DNA of 36,515 nt from an uncultured Lachnospiraceae bacterium (GCA_947630485.1 CANRHU010000035.1:1-36515), one strand, 5' to 3'; numbered from the stretch's first letter, positions 16,570-25,995 are shown. Numbers and translations are program-made. Notes: generated by a model from the letters alone, not told the origin.

Positions 16570-18456
16570 TTACTTGTTTGTCATTGTTCCCATTTCGGCA
16601 GCCCATTCATTCGCATACGCAGTCATCTCATTTCCCTTCAGGGAATCGAATACATCCAACCACTGTTGGAATCCATCGTCTACAGAAAGATTACCAAGCA
16701 TGATATCGGTAAAAATCTGTTCCTGTTCGGAACTAATGGATGGCATATTATCCTGGAACAACTGAGTTTGCACACCGTAAAAGCTGGATAAAAGAATGTT
16801 TCCGGCTTGCCACTCCTGGTCTGCATAACCGCATGTGCCGCCAGGCCCATATACAACTACATTGCCCCACCGTACATTTTCATCCTCAACAAACTGATTT
16901 TTCCAATAAGCTCTTGACTTAGCGTCTACATCCTTTCCTAAAGCCTCCGGATCATCGCTCTCATAGCACTTCTGTACAAACCTGTATGCTGCTAAAGTGC
17001 TCTCACTGCCTACAGGATACATGCCTATACCACTGGGTGGTATCGTAGAAACCTGCCCATATATAAGCCAGTCTGAAAGAGTACTTGCATTACCGATACC
17101 TACCATGGTATCAAAAGAAAGAATTTTAACAGCAGCTTCCGGATGTTCAAAGTTTTTATTGACACATAACCATCTGCCTACATTCGGAGAGACATAACTT
17201 TTAACCGGCTCACCTGTAGTATAAGGAATCCGAAGGATTTTAAGCCGTGCATCCGGATCCATCTCATGCAAAGAGGTAAGACTCTGCGGTGAATAGAACG
17301 TCCAATAATATATACCCACTTTTCCGGATACGATCTGTTCTCTTAATTCTGCATCATTGTATACGACAAACTCCGGATCGATGTATCCCTCTTTATACAA
17401 ATCTGCCAGAAAAGAAAGATACGGTTTTACCTTTTCACTTGTACCGCCGTATATTACCTGGCCATCCTCCTCAACCCACATTTTCGGATCCGCACCGAAG
17501 GCGTTTGCGATACCTCTCGTATAATACAGCATACTTTTAGTCATACCCAATCCCCAGGTATCATCCACTCCATTACCATCTGGATCCTGCGTCATAAACG
17601 CATCCATAATACCCTTCAGCTCCTCAAGATTCGTTGGATATTCCAGCCCCAGTTTTTCCATCCAGTCATCCCGAATCCATAGAAACGAAGTCGGATCCAC
17701 GATATTATAACAATCAGGAAGTCCGTATAACCTTCCGTCAATGGTTCCTCTGGCTAAAGCTGCATCGCCGTCTTCTGCATATTTCGCCTTTAAATGATCC
17801 GTCGCATACTCATTGTAGACGTCTGTCAGATCCCAGATTAAATCCGCTTCCTGCAATGCCCGCAGATCGTATTCGCTGATTACCGTAAATATATCCGGCA
17901 ACTCTCCGGCAGTCATTCCTAATCGGAGCTGCTGCGAATAATCTGCCTGAAGCGATGTCCAGTCATACTGAAGATCTATATTGAAAAACTGCTTATACAA
18001 ATCGTTCCATCTGTTATCAGTCAGTGTTTCTCCATAGAGTTTCGTATAATAATCGGTATCATCTACATTAGCTTGATTATAATAAAGCGATGTGTGCACA
18101 GTAAGCGGCTCATCATATCCGGTTAATTTAGTATTAAGTTCGCCAGTCTCAGAAAAATAGTTTTCCACATCCGATAGCACCGTAGCTATATTCTGATTAT
18201 ATGTCTCCGGATCTGTTCCGCTTGCCTTAAAATTCGATTCATACAGCTTTCTCTCCGTCGTCTCCCCGGCCTGTGCCGCCTCTGTAGCCTGATTTGCTGC
18301 AGGTGCCTGTGTTGCTTCTGTAGCCTGGGTTCCTCCCGCCGCTGTGGTACTACTTCCGCCTGAATTTGATCCATTTCCGCCGCAGCCAGCAGCTGAAAGC
18401 ACTAAAGCCGCACTCAACATAAATGCCAGACCACTGGTTATTCTCGTTCTCTTCAT
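16570..18456 (-). CDS. Extracellular solute-binding lipoprotein (LipO-like)
   Basis: A 628-residue substrate-binding lipoprotein. A signal peptide with basic start (MKRTR) and hydrophobic core ends at Cys25 in the lipobox-like SAAGC. A low-complexity Ser/Gly/Ala/Thr/Gln tether follows to about residue 70. The mature part has family 1 binding-protein features (AGELPDIFTV, GRLYGLPDCYN, FLWIRDDWMEKLGL). The length is in the range of the large LipO group. GGAGG 7 nt upstream supports the start. It captures oligosaccharide outside the cell and hands it to the two permeases. Confidence 0.93.
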   Translation of the reverse strand: MKRTRITSGLAFMLSAALVLSAAGCGGNGSNSGGSSTTAAGGTQATEATQAPAANQATEAAQAGETTERKLYESNFKASGTDPETYNQNIATVLSDVENYFSETGELNTKLTGYDEPLTVHTSLYYNQANVDDTDYYTKLYGETLTDNRWNDLYKQFFNIDLQYDWTSLQADYSQQLRLGMTAGELPDIFTVISEYDLRALQEADLIWDLTDVYNEYATDHLKAKYAEDGDAALARGTIDGRLYGLPDCYNIVDPTSFLWIRDDWMEKLGLEYPTNLEELKGIMDAFMTQDPDGNGVDDTWGLGMTKSMLYYTRGIANAFGADPKMWVEEDGQVIYGGTSEKVKPYLSFLADLYKEGYIDPEFVVYNDAELREQIVSGKVGIYYWTFYSPQSLTSLHEMDPDARLKILRIPYTTGEPVKSYVSPNVGRWLCVNKNFEHPEAAVKILSFDTMVGIGNASTLSDWLIYGQVSTIPPSGIGMYPVGSESTLAAYRFVQKCYESDDPEALGKDVDAKSRAYWKNQFVEDENVRWGNVVVYGPGGTCGYADQEWQAGNILLSSFYGVQTQLFQDNMPSISSEQEQIFTDIMLGNLSVDDGFQQWLDVFDSLKGNEMTAYANEWAAEMGTMTNK

Positions 18457-18547
18457 ATGCTTTTTCCTCCTACTATTCCTCTCTTTGAAATACCGTTTTT
18501 ACATGTTCACTATTTCATCAGTACCATCGCAGTTTTTAACCTACGAA

Positions 18548-18553
18548 ATTATA
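18548..18553 (-). promoter_or_regulatory. Possible -10 for the ABC transporter genes
   Basis: In the 206-bp gap between GH2 and the binding-protein gene the minus strand reads TATAAT about 90 nt before the lipoprotein start. No convincing -35 is present. The operon may therefore be read from the GH2 promoter, from a weak or activated promoter here, or both. No terminator hairpin is obvious in the gap. Confidence 0.35.
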
Positions 18554-18662
18554 ATGCCCGATTTCACCTCCCTATATGAAAAAGTAGTATTCTTTTAAGA
18601 CCCACTCCAAGGTCACGGTTTTCGCTGTCTCAGGTACTGCATCTGCAAACGCAGCGTTTATT

Positions 18663-20375
18663 TCACTCCTCAATCGCCGCTTTCCGGCTGTTAATCGCCC
18701 GGATCACTTCCATATCAAACTTAGGTTTCCGGCCATATGTATATAATCCGTTCATCTCCTGCTCCACATCATAAAGCTGTGTGTAGCAGAAGCCGAACAT
18801 CCGGGGATGATCTAACAGAGTATCGATCAGCCCCTTATAACGCGTCAGGAATTCCTCCTCCGTCGCCGGACCTTCTCCATAGCCCCAGCTTAACTCATTG
18901 ACACCTTCTATATCCCACTTAATCCCGCCGTATTCACTGATAAAAACCGGAATACCCTCGATGAATTTCTGCCGGTTTGCCAGTGGGTCGCAGGGTTTTC
19001 CACCTGCCGCAAAGTCCGCATAATGGGCCGCAAAAGCTTTCGGATCCTGCGTATAATCGTGAAGATCAAAGATATCTGATTCCACATGATAATTTCCGCT
19101 GGTATCGATGCAGGGACGAGTAATATCTGCCAGCTTCGTCATCCGGTAAACGATGGAAAGCAGTTCGTCATCCTGCTTCCGTCCCTGGTAATCCCAAGTC
19201 TCATTGAACGGACACCAGCCGATGATGGCTGGATGGTTGAAATCTCTATAAACCGCCTCCATCCATTCCGGAAGGATATGCTTTAATCCGTCCGGAACGC
19301 TTACATCCAATCCCCAGCTGGCCTGTTCTCCCCAGACCAGATACCCCAGTCGGTCACAATGATACAAAAAGAGTGGTTCAAATACCTTCTGGTGCAGCCG
19401 GGCTCCATTGAAGCCTGCATCCATCGACAGACGGATGTCCTGAATAAGCGCTTCCTCTGTAGGTGCCGTATAAATCCCGTCCGGATAAAAACCCTGATCC
19501 AGTACCAGCCTCTGGAAAACGCTCTTCCCATTGATCAATACCCGTTCTCCCTCGATCCGCACATCCCGCATCCCGAAATAACTGTAAACCAGATCGTCAC
19601 CAAACCGCAGCTCCAGGTCAAAAAGTCTTCCGTTCCCCGGTTCCCAGATATGCTTCTCCGAAAGAGGGAGCGTCAGTGTTACATACCCTGCACTCGCAAC
19701 CGCTTCTGCCCTTCCGCAGTTCCTGCCTTCATAGGAAGCCTTCACGCAAAGCGTTCCGGTTCCTTTCACCTCTGCCAGCACGGTCACCGTATTCCCCACA
19801 GTATTGGGATAATAACGGACATTCCTGATATACTCTTCCGGAACGAATTCCAGCCATACCGTCTGCCAGATTCCCGTGGTTCTGGTGTAATCACAGACAT
19901 GGGACGCGTAGAGTCCGGACTGCTTGCCCTTCGGCTGCTTTCCGCTTCTTGTATCATCTCCGGCATAGACGGACAGACTGTTTTCTCCCGACCGCACTAG
20001 CTTTGTTATGTCGAACACGAAGGACGTGTAGCCGCCCTTATGAACCCCCGCCTTCTGACCATTCACCCACACCCGGCACTCATAATCTACCGCGCCGAAA
20101 TGAAGCAATACTCTTCCCTCAGTTTGTTTATCTGTGAGCGTAACCACTCTGTGGTACCATACCGCACGCATGAAATCCTTATAGCCGATTCCGCTCAGTT
20201 CACTTTCCGGACAAAACGGTACAAGGATCTTCCGATCCAGCGCCTCTCTTTCGTAGAGTTTTCTGTCGATCCCGCTATTTCCAAAGTCGAACATGAAATC
20301 CCATTCCCCATTCAGATTCATCCAGCTTTCTCTCCGCATCTGAGGCTGCGGATGTTCCGGCCTTGGTATCATCAA
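18663..20375 (-). CDS. Glycoside hydrolase family 2 (beta-galactosidase/glucuronidase type)
   Basis: A 570-residue GH2 enzyme: an N-terminal jelly-roll (LNGEWDF, FGAVDYECRVWVNGQKAGVHKGGYTSF in segments), an immunoglobulin-like middle domain and a TIM barrel. The acid/base glutamate is in WCPFNETWD and the likely nucleophile is in FISEYGG. It is shorter than classical LacZ and near the length of beta-glucuronidases, but the glucuronidase-specific N-x-K motif is not evident, so the sugar is unassigned. No signal peptide. It is divergent from the AraC gene and is the first gene of the carbohydrate run. Confidence 0.9.
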   Translation of the reverse strand: MMIPRPEHPQPQMRRESWMNLNGEWDFMFDFGNSGIDRKLYEREALDRKILVPFCPESELSGIGYKDFMRAVWYHRVVTLTDKQTEGRVLLHFGAVDYECRVWVNGQKAGVHKGGYTSFVFDITKLVRSGENSLSVYAGDDTRSGKQPKGKQSGLYASHVCDYTRTTGIWQTVWLEFVPEEYIRNVRYYPNTVGNTVTVLAEVKGTGTLCVKASYEGRNCGRAEAVASAGYVTLTLPLSEKHIWEPGNGRLFDLELRFGDDLVYSYFGMRDVRIEGERVLINGKSVFQRLVLDQGFYPDGIYTAPTEEALIQDIRLSMDAGFNGARLHQKVFEPLFLYHCDRLGYLVWGEQASWGLDVSVPDGLKHILPEWMEAVYRDFNHPAIIGWCPFNETWDYQGRKQDDELLSIVYRMTKLADITRPCIDTSGNYHVESDIFDLHDYTQDPKAFAAHYADFAAGGKPCDPLANRQKFIEGIPVFISEYGGIKWDIEGVNELSWGYGEGPATEEEFLTRYKGLIDTLLDHPRMFGFCYTQLYDVEQEMNGLYTYGRKPKFDMEVIRAINSRKAAIEE

Positions 20376-20441
20376 AACAATTTCCTCCTTTCACCCACCT
20401 TTTCAGTATAATCATAGCAAACTTCCCTTTTTCGCTATGCA

Positions 20442-20507
20442 ATTATATCATAGTCTCTTTTTTGCTAAAAACCATGGGAAATATGCTTGTAAATGTACGA
20501 AAAAGTG
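20442..20507 (-). promoter_or_regulatory. GH2 promoter with shared AraC-type element, copy A
   Basis: On the minus strand TATAAT (20442-20447) has a poor -35 and is preceded by a block (20451-20507) that matches 22721-22777 at 48 of 57 positions without gaps. The best-kept core is CCATGGGAAATATGC. The block overlaps the -35 region and extends upstream, as expected for an activator site. The plus-strand AraC promoter overlaps its far end, so autoregulation is plausible. Confidence 0.6.
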
Positions 20508-20514
20508 CTATAAT
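20487..20514 (+). promoter_or_regulatory. Promoter of the AraC-type gene
   Basis: TTGTAA (20487-20492), a 16-bp spacer and TATAAT (20509-20514) give a good sigma-A promoter about 80 nt before the regulator gene. The -35 lies inside the conserved block shared with the MFS promoter. Confidence 0.65.
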
Positions 20515-20600
20515 GTATACCGTAGAATGTTATTTTTGGTAAATAGCAAGCCGAAATGTTTATTTCACTGCATTATGACCAGTAGGGGGGGAGCAATCCG

Positions 20601-21494
20601 ATGACAAAAAGCCAAAACCTGACCAAAACAGGAAGAGAAGATCTGTTTTTTTATACTGGACCGACTTCCACTCATCTTTCCCCCATCCTTTCCGGAATTA
20701 CTTATCAGAGTCCTTTTTATGAGATTCGTCGTCCTGGCGGCAGTTTTTATGTGTTTGAATATGTGATAAGTGGAACCGGACATGTACAACACGGAAATCA
20801 GAACTACATTATGCGTGAAGGCGATGCCTATATCCTGCACGACGGACAGTTGCATCACTATTTTTCAGGCAAAAAAGATCCCTGGAAGAAGATATGGTTC
20901 AATGTAAACGGCAGTCTGGTTCGCCATCTGCTCTCTGACTATGGTTTGGATTCCGTTGTGAAGATTCCATCCTTTGGAAATCCAGGCTTTCTTTCAGAAA
21001 TCACGCGAGTCATGGACAATGATCCCGTTCACTGTGGCGAAGAGCTGGCCATCCTGCTGCACCGACATATTCAGGCACTATCCGCATTCCTGGGAGACCA
21101 AACTGCAGAGCACTCTCCTGCGCAGCTCATGAAAAGCTATATCGAACAAAATCTGACCCGCGCCCTCAGCATCGAAGAGATTGCTGCACAGGTGCATCTT
21201 TCCCGTTCCAGAGCGATCCATCTCTTTAGGGAAGCGTATCAGACCACACCCTATCAGTATTACCTAACTCAGAAGCTGCAGTTGGCTCAGACGCTTCTGG
21301 AAAGCACTAATCTGTCCATTCAGGAGATATCCGAACGGCTGGGGTTTTCAGACTACCACCATTTTTCCGACGCTTATAAAAAGTGGTGCGGCATCTCTCC
21401 TTCTGGATACCGCACCGATAAAAATACCTCTGTAAAAAAAGAAATATTGTCTGTCATTCCCTGTTCCGAAATTCCTTGTACGGAAGAGAAATAA
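20601..21494 (+). CDS. AraC-family transcriptional regulator
   Basis: A 297-residue regulator. The N-terminal 160 residues form a cupin-type sugar-sensing domain (GTGHVQHGNQNYIMREGDAY). The C-terminal 100 residues carry two helix-turn-helix motifs (SIEEIAAQVHLSRSRAIHLF and SIQEISERLGFSDYHHFSDAYKKWCGISPSGYR in segments). GGGGGGAG 7 nt before the ATG supports the start. It is divergent from GH2 and probably activates GH2, the downstream sugar genes and the MFS gene through the shared 57-bp element. Its 3' end overlaps the MFS gene tail to tail by 41 bp. Confidence 0.93.
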   Translation: MTKSQNLTKTGREDLFFYTGPTSTHLSPILSGITYQSPFYEIRRPGGSFYVFEYVISGTGHVQHGNQNYIMREGDAYILHDGQLHHYFSGKKDPWKKIWFNVNGSLVRHLLSDYGLDSVVKIPSFGNPGFLSEITRVMDNDPVHCGEELAILLHRHIQALSAFLGDQTAEHSPAQLMKSYIEQNLTRALSIEEIAAQVHLSRSRAIHLFREAYQTTPYQYYLTQKLQLAQTLLESTNLSIQEISERLGFSDYHHFSDAYKKWCGISPSGYRTDKNTSVKKEILSVIPCSEIPCTEEK

Positions 21495-22671
21495 GCACCC
21501 CCGCCGCCATCAGACCGCACCACACCATAATGAGCCTCCCCCACCCGATCTGCGTGATCGCGTGCGCAAACAGGGTACTTGACACCGACGCAGCGAGGTA
21601 GCTCGTGAAATCGAGAAATCCGGTTGCCGCGGAAACCATGCCCGTATCCCGAAGGCCGGGGCAATACCGGCTGTACAGCATCGTCGACGCCCCGCCCGAG
21701 GCCATGACTCCCAGCACCATACACGTCATGTTCAGCACCGGCTGCCGGCAGACCGCCATCAGGAAGAAGAACAGTCCCGCAAAGGTAAACATGAGCAAAA
21801 TTGTCAGATCCATATTCCCCTTCAGAAGCTTCTCGTAAATGAAAATCGTGATAAACGCTGTCGCGGAGATAACAAACGTCGCAGCCGTAAAGATAAGAGC
21901 AGCCGTATCTGCCGGGAAGCCCAGATACTGGGATATGTACGTGGGCATCCAGAAAACCACCGTCGTCCTCACAACCCCGGTAATCATGGCGATCAGCGTG
22001 AATTTAATAATTCCATGCCGAAGAAGGGCCCGGACGCCCCCGCCCTGCTCTCTGCCGCGGATGTACTGATTGTATTTAACAATTCCCCTTGTCTCCATAT
22101 TGCGGAATATGAAAAAACAGCCGGCCGCCATGATCCCGAGGAAAACACTTCCCGAAACCATAACGCCCTGCCAGGTCAGCGCGGCAGCCGCAACGCCCGC
22201 CATTGGCGAGCCGAAAAAGGACGCGAAGGTATATCCGAGACTGCATCTCGTGGCGTAAACCGGCTCCGTATTCTCCGCAACTACCTTTGTCATTGGTCCG
22301 TAAATCATCGAAAGGAAAAATCCCATCATACCGTACGCCAGTATCGCGGCGGACGGAACCGCGTTCACTGAGAAACAAAACAGAAGGTTGAATACGCCGG
22401 CCAGCAGAAGCCCCGCACATATCATATATCTGGCCTTGACACGCTCTCCGACTGCGCCGTTGATCAGCTGCCCTACCGCATAAGCGATAAAATAGAGAGA
22501 GGACGCCCTGCCGATATACTCTTCGGAGTATCCCGCCCCGATCATCTGCGGAGTAACTGCTCCCAGTATGTTTCTCGCAAAATAGACCGCAAGATACGCA
22601 ACTGAACACAGGGAACCGATGCAGACTGCGTTTATAACCTTTTCATCCTTTCGTAAACTGATATCCCGCAT
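21454..22671 (-). CDS. MFS transporter
   Basis: A 405-residue major facilitator with about 12 membrane helices and motifs reminiscent of the organophosphate or sugar-acid permeases (YFIAYAVGQLINGAVGERVKARY between helices 2 and 3). The ATG at 22671 has AGGAGG 6 nt upstream; the GTG two codons earlier overlaps the ribosome site. It is divergent from the IlvD/Edd-family dehydratase and carries the AraC-type element in its promoter. Together they suggest uptake of a sugar acid or glycoside product. It overlaps the AraC gene by 41 bp at the 3' ends. Substrate not determined. Confidence 0.88.
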   Translation of the reverse strand: MRDISLRKDEKVINAVCIGSLCSVAYLAVYFARNILGAVTPQMIGAGYSEEYIGRASSLYFIAYAVGQLINGAVGERVKARYMICAGLLLAGVFNLLFCFSVNAVPSAAILAYGMMGFFLSMIYGPMTKVVAENTEPVYATRCSLGYTFASFFGSPMAGVAAAALTWQGVMVSGSVFLGIMAAGCFFIFRNMETRGIVKYNQYIRGREQGGGVRALLRHGIIKFTLIAMITGVVRTTVVFWMPTYISQYLGFPADTAALIFTAATFVISATAFITIFIYEKLLKGNMDLTILLMFTFAGLFFFLMAVCRQPVLNMTCMVLGVMASGGASTMLYSRYCPGLRDTGMVSAATGFLDFTSYLAASVSSTLFAHAITQIGWGRLIMVWCGLMAAGVLISLPYKEFRNRE

Positions 22672-22711
22672 TTTCACCCTCCTGCCTCCCCGGCAGCCGT
22701 TACCGTTACAA

Positions 22712-22777
22712 TGTATATCTTAATCTCTTTTTCACAAAAAACCATGGGAAATATGCCTGCGAATGTGCAAAAAAGTG
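22712..22777 (-). promoter_or_regulatory. MFS promoter with shared AraC-type element, copy B
   Basis: On the minus strand TATACA (22712-22717) plays the -10 role and the conserved block (22721-22777) sits at the same spacing from it as copy A does upstream of GH2. Nine of 57 positions differ. Both -35 regions are weak, fitting an activator-dependent promoter. Confidence 0.58.
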
Positions 22778-22782
22778 TCCGC

Positions 22783-22819
22783 TCCTGATTTGCAGAATCA
22801 ATCGGACGATTGATCAGGA
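22783..22819. promoter_or_regulatory. Inverted repeat upstream of the dehydratase
   Basis: TCCTGAT (22783-22789) pairs with ATCAGGA (22813-22819). Inside it CAATC (22799-22803) pairs with GATTG (22808-22812). It lies just upstream of the -35 of the dehydratase promoter, so it is more likely an operator than an RNA structure. Confidence 0.4.
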
Positions 22820-22832
22820 AATAGAAAAGTTC

Positions 22833-22861
22833 TTGAACTATATTCCTAAATATCTTATATT
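22833..22861 (+). promoter_or_regulatory. Promoter of the IlvD/Edd-family gene
   Basis: TTGAAC (22833-22838), a 17-bp spacer and TATATT (22856-22861), about 65 nt before the start codon. Confidence 0.6.
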
Positions 22862-22927
22862 TGAATCACAGAGGAAGAACCATTATTGATATTTCGCTAA
22901 GTAAAGAAGAAAGGAAGAACGCGCCCT

Positions 22928-24736
22928 ATGCTGAACAGTCAGAAAATGCGCCAACTTGCTCCGGAAATGGATCCGCTCCGTCTGGGAATCGGCTGGACAA
23001 CGGAAGATCTAAGCAAGCCGCAGGTATTTATTGAAAGTACGTTTGGAGACAGCCATCCCGGCTCCGGACATCTGGATAGGCTGGTAGAGGCGGCAAGAGA
23101 AGGCGTTGCGGAAGCCGGAGGGCACGGCGCCAGATACTATTGTACGGATATGTGCGATGGGGAAAGCCAGGGTACGGACGGAATCAATTTCTCCTTGGCA
23201 AGCAGAGAGATGATCGCAAATATGATCGAGATTCAGGCCAGCGCCACGCCTTTTGATGCCGGCATCTTTATAGCTAGCTGCGACAAAGGGATGCCAGGAA
23301 ACCTGATGGGCCTGGCCCGGGTGAACATTCCTTCCGTAGTGGTTACAGGGGGGACTATGGCCGCGGGGCCTGAACTGCTCACACTGGAACAGCTTGGAAT
23401 GTATTCCGCCAGGTATGAGCGCGGTGAGATCAGCGAGGAAAAACTGAACTGGGCGAAGCGCAACGCCTGTCCGGGCTGCGGAGCCTGCTCTTTCATCGGG
23501 ACAGCTTCCACGATGCAGATTATGGCTGAAGCCCTTGGCCTTGCCCTGCCCGGTTCTGCCCTTCTGCCCGCTGCCAGCCCCGATTTGACTGAGTACGCCA
23601 GAAAAGCCGGAAAGCTGGCGGTAAAGCTGGCAGCTATGGAACATATGCGTCCAAATGATATCGTAACCATGGAAAGCTTTGAAAACGCGATTCTCGTTCA
23701 TGCCGCCATCTCCGGTTCCACAAACTGCCTGCTTCATTTACCGGCGATCGCTCACGAATTCGGTATTGAGATTACAGGCGATACCTTCGACCGCCTTCAC
23801 AGGGGCGCCCATTATCTGCTGGATGTCCGTCCTGCCGGCCGCTGGCCTGCCGAATTCTTCTATTACGCGGGGGGCGTCCCGGCGATTATGGAGGAAATCA
23901 AAGGCGTGCTGCACCTGGACGCCAGGACGGTCACCGGGAAGACCCTGGGGGAAAACCTGGAGGAGCTGAAGCAAAATGGCTTTTATGACCGCTGCCAAAA
24001 GCGGCTCGACCAGGCCAATCAAAAGTATGGCATTAACCTCAAAAGGACTGATATCATCCGCCATTATGATCAGGCCATTGGGACGGACGGTTCCATTGCC
24101 GTTCTCAAAGGCAATCTGGCCCCTGAGGGCGCCGTGATCAAGCATACCGCATGTCCGAAAGAAATGTTCTCCGCCGTTCTTAACGCCCGGCCGTTTGACA
24201 GCGAGGAAGCGTGCATCGATGCCGTTCTTCATCACAAGGTGAAACCCGGCGACGCGGTATTCATCCGCTATGAGGGGCCAAAAGGCGCCGGAATGCCGGA
24301 AATGTTCTATACCTCCGAAGCGATCTCGTCGGATCCGGAATTAGCCCGGAGCATTGCGTTGATTACGGACGGGCGTTTTTCCGGAGCGTCCACCGGTCCT
24401 GTGATCGGGCATTGTTCCCCCGAAGCCCAGGCGGGAGGCCCCATTGCGCTGGTGGAAGAAGGCGACCTTATCCACCTGGACGTACAGCGGCGGGTTCTGG
24501 AGATCGTCGGAGTTAAAGGCCAGCACAAGACCCCGGAGGAGATGGAAAATATTCTCGCTGAGCGGAAGCAGCACTGGCAGCCCAGGCCCGCCAAATACCC
24601 AAGCGGCGTTCTGCGTTTGTTTTCAGCTCTGGCCGCCTCTCCCATGAAAGGCGCGTATCTGGACTATGAGACGAATGGCAGCGGTTATGAGAGTACTTAT
24701 CGGGGCAAAAATTTCCGGAAAACAATCCGCGGATAA
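22928..24736 (+). CDS. IlvD/Edd-family dehydratase, probable sugar-acid dehydratase
   Basis: A 602-residue iron-sulfur dehydratase. Family motifs are CDGESQGTDG near residue 75, SCDKGMPGNLMG near 115, CPGCGACSFIGTASTM near 180 and ITDGRFSGAS near 475, which holds the catalytic serine. These cysteines fit the cluster ligands of the family. The usual housekeeping IlvD has different flanking sequence. With a divergent MFS transporter and an AraC-type sugar regulon next door, a pentonate or hexonate dehydratase is the better guess; branched-chain amino acid synthesis is the alternative. AAAGGAAG about 10 nt upstream supports the start. Confidence 0.85.
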   Translation: MLNSQKMRQLAPEMDPLRLGIGWTTEDLSKPQVFIESTFGDSHPGSGHLDRLVEAAREGVAEAGGHGARYYCTDMCDGESQGTDGINFSLASREMIANMIEIQASATPFDAGIFIASCDKGMPGNLMGLARVNIPSVVVTGGTMAAGPELLTLEQLGMYSARYERGEISEEKLNWAKRNACPGCGACSFIGTASTMQIMAEALGLALPGSALLPAASPDLTEYARKAGKLAVKLAAMEHMRPNDIVTMESFENAILVHAAISGSTNCLLHLPAIAHEFGIEITGDTFDRLHRGAHYLLDVRPAGRWPAEFFYYAGGVPAIMEEIKGVLHLDARTVTGKTLGENLEELKQNGFYDRCQKRLDQANQKYGINLKRTDIIRHYDQAIGTDGSIAVLKGNLAPEGAVIKHTACPKEMFSAVLNARPFDSEEACIDAVLHHKVKPGDAVFIRYEGPKGAGMPEMFYTSEAISSDPELARSIALITDGRFSGASTGPVIGHCSPEAQAGGPIALVEEGDLIHLDVQRRVLEIVGVKGQHKTPEEMENILAERKQHWQPRPAKYPSGVLRLFSALAASPMKGAYLDYETNGSGYESTYRGKNFRKTIRG

Positions 24737-24737
24737 A

Positions 24738-24758
24738 AACGGAATCGGCAAATCCGTT
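24738..24758 (-). terminator. Terminator after paaK
   Basis: On the minus strand the stem AACGGA/TCCGTT is followed by TTTTTAT, immediately downstream of the paaK stop. The stem is short (6 bp). It lies in the 23-bp gap between convergent genes and could also slow the plus-strand transcript. Confidence 0.55.
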
Positions 24759-24759
24759 C

Positions 24760-25995
24760 CTATTCGTATCTTTCGTCAATCACACGCTTCGATTTCTTCT
24801 CGCTCCGCGGCAGGACGCCAAGCTCCACCACCTTCACCAGCGGGGTAAAACCGATGCGGCTTTTCACCCTTACCGCGATCCGATCGCTCAGATCCGCGAA
24901 GTTCACGCTTCCGTTGGTTTCCACATAGATGCGCATGGTATCTTTTCCGTCCAGGTGGGAAATCCGGATCTGGTACTCGCTGGATACCTCCGGGAATTCA
25001 CGAAGCAATTCTTCAATCTGGCTCGGGAATACATTGACCCCTTTAATCTTCATCATATCATCGGTTCTGCCCATGATAACGTCAATCCGCGGGAACCTGC
25101 TTCCGCAGGGGCACTCGCCGGGGATAATACGGGACAGATCATGGGTACGGTAACGGATCAGCGGCGCGCCTTCCTTCACAAGAGTCGTGAGCACGATCTC
25201 GCCAAGTTCCCCGTCCGGCACCGGTTTAAGCGTCTGCGGATCCACGATCTCAATATAAATATAGTCGTCCCAATAGTGCATACCCGTCTCATATTTGCAG
25301 TTGACACCGATGCCCGGACCGTAAATCTCCGTCAGGCCGTAAATGTCATAAAGCTCAATGCCAAGTTCGGTGCGGATCCGCTGGCGCATCTTCTCACCCC
25401 AGCGCTCCGAGCCGATCACGCCCTTCTTTAAGCAGATCTGATCCCGCAGGCCCCTTTTCTGAATCTCCTCAGCCAGCAAAAGGGCGTAGGATGAGGTGGC
25501 GCAGATAACCGTAGACTTCATATCGATCATCATCTGAAGCTGTTTATCCGTATTGCCGGGTCCCATGGGAATCGCCATGGCGCCCAGTTTTTCGGCTCCG
25601 TTCTGGAAACCGATCCCGGCTGTCCACAGGCCATACCCCGGAGTAATCTGGATGCGGTCCTTATTGGTGATGCCTGCCGTCTCATAGCAGCGGGCAAACA
25701 TGATCGCCCAGTCGTCCACATCCTTGGCGGTATATGGAATGATAACCGGAAGCCCCGTAGTTCCGGAGGAGGAATGGATCCGCACGATCTTCTCCTCAGG
25801 GGCCGTCATAAGCCCCAGCGGATAGGCCTCCCGAAGGTCGCTCTTCTCCGAAAAGGGCAGCCTCTCGAAATCTTCCGGGGTGGACACGCCCGAGATGCCG
25901 GCCTCCTCCAGCTTCTTCCCATAGAAGCTGCCCGCCTTTCTCAGCGCCCTGATCTGGTTATTTACCTGGCTGATCTGTAACTCTGAAATCTTCAT
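24760..25995 (-). CDS. paaK: Phenylacetate-CoA ligase family (aryl-acetate CoA ligase)
   Basis: A 411-residue adenylate-forming ligase of the PaaK group. The nucleotide loop is SSGTTGLPVIIPYTAKD near residue 75, YGLTE lies near 220, and the C-terminal lid is GRTDDMMKIKGVNVFPSQIE. It interconverts phenylacetate or indoleacetate and the CoA thioester with ATP. Lying after iorA-iorB, it probably handles aryl-acetyl-CoA made by that enzyme and may run in the ATP-gaining direction in amino acid fermentation. It is 97 nt after iorB. AAAGGA 10 nt before the ATG supports the start. Confidence 0.9.
   Translation of the reverse strand: MKISELQISQVNNQIRALRKAGSFYGKKLEEAGISGVSTPEDFERLPFSEKSDLREAYPLGLMTAPEEKIVRIHSSSGTTGLPVIIPYTAKDVDDWAIMFARCYETAGITNKDRIQITPGYGLWTAGIGFQNGAEKLGAMAIPMGPGNTDKQLQMMIDMKSTVICATSSYALLLAEEIQKRGLRDQICLKKGVIGSERWGEKMRQRIRTELGIELYDIYGLTEIYGPGIGVNCKYETGMHYWDDYIYIEIVDPQTLKPVPDGELGEIVLTTLVKEGAPLIRYRTHDLSRIIPGECPCGSRFPRIDVIMGRTDDMMKIKGVNVFPSQIEELLREFPEVSSEYQIRISHLDGKDTMRIYVETNGSVNFADLSDRIAVRVKSRIGFTPLVKVVELGVLPRSEKKSKRVIDERYE

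Noticed and set aside
20451-20507. A short conserved peptide (HFFxH-QAYFPWF) encoded in both copies of the shared element
   Set aside because: A stop codon lies immediately upstream in copy A and there is no start codon or ribosome site; substitutions fit a DNA site as well as a coding one.
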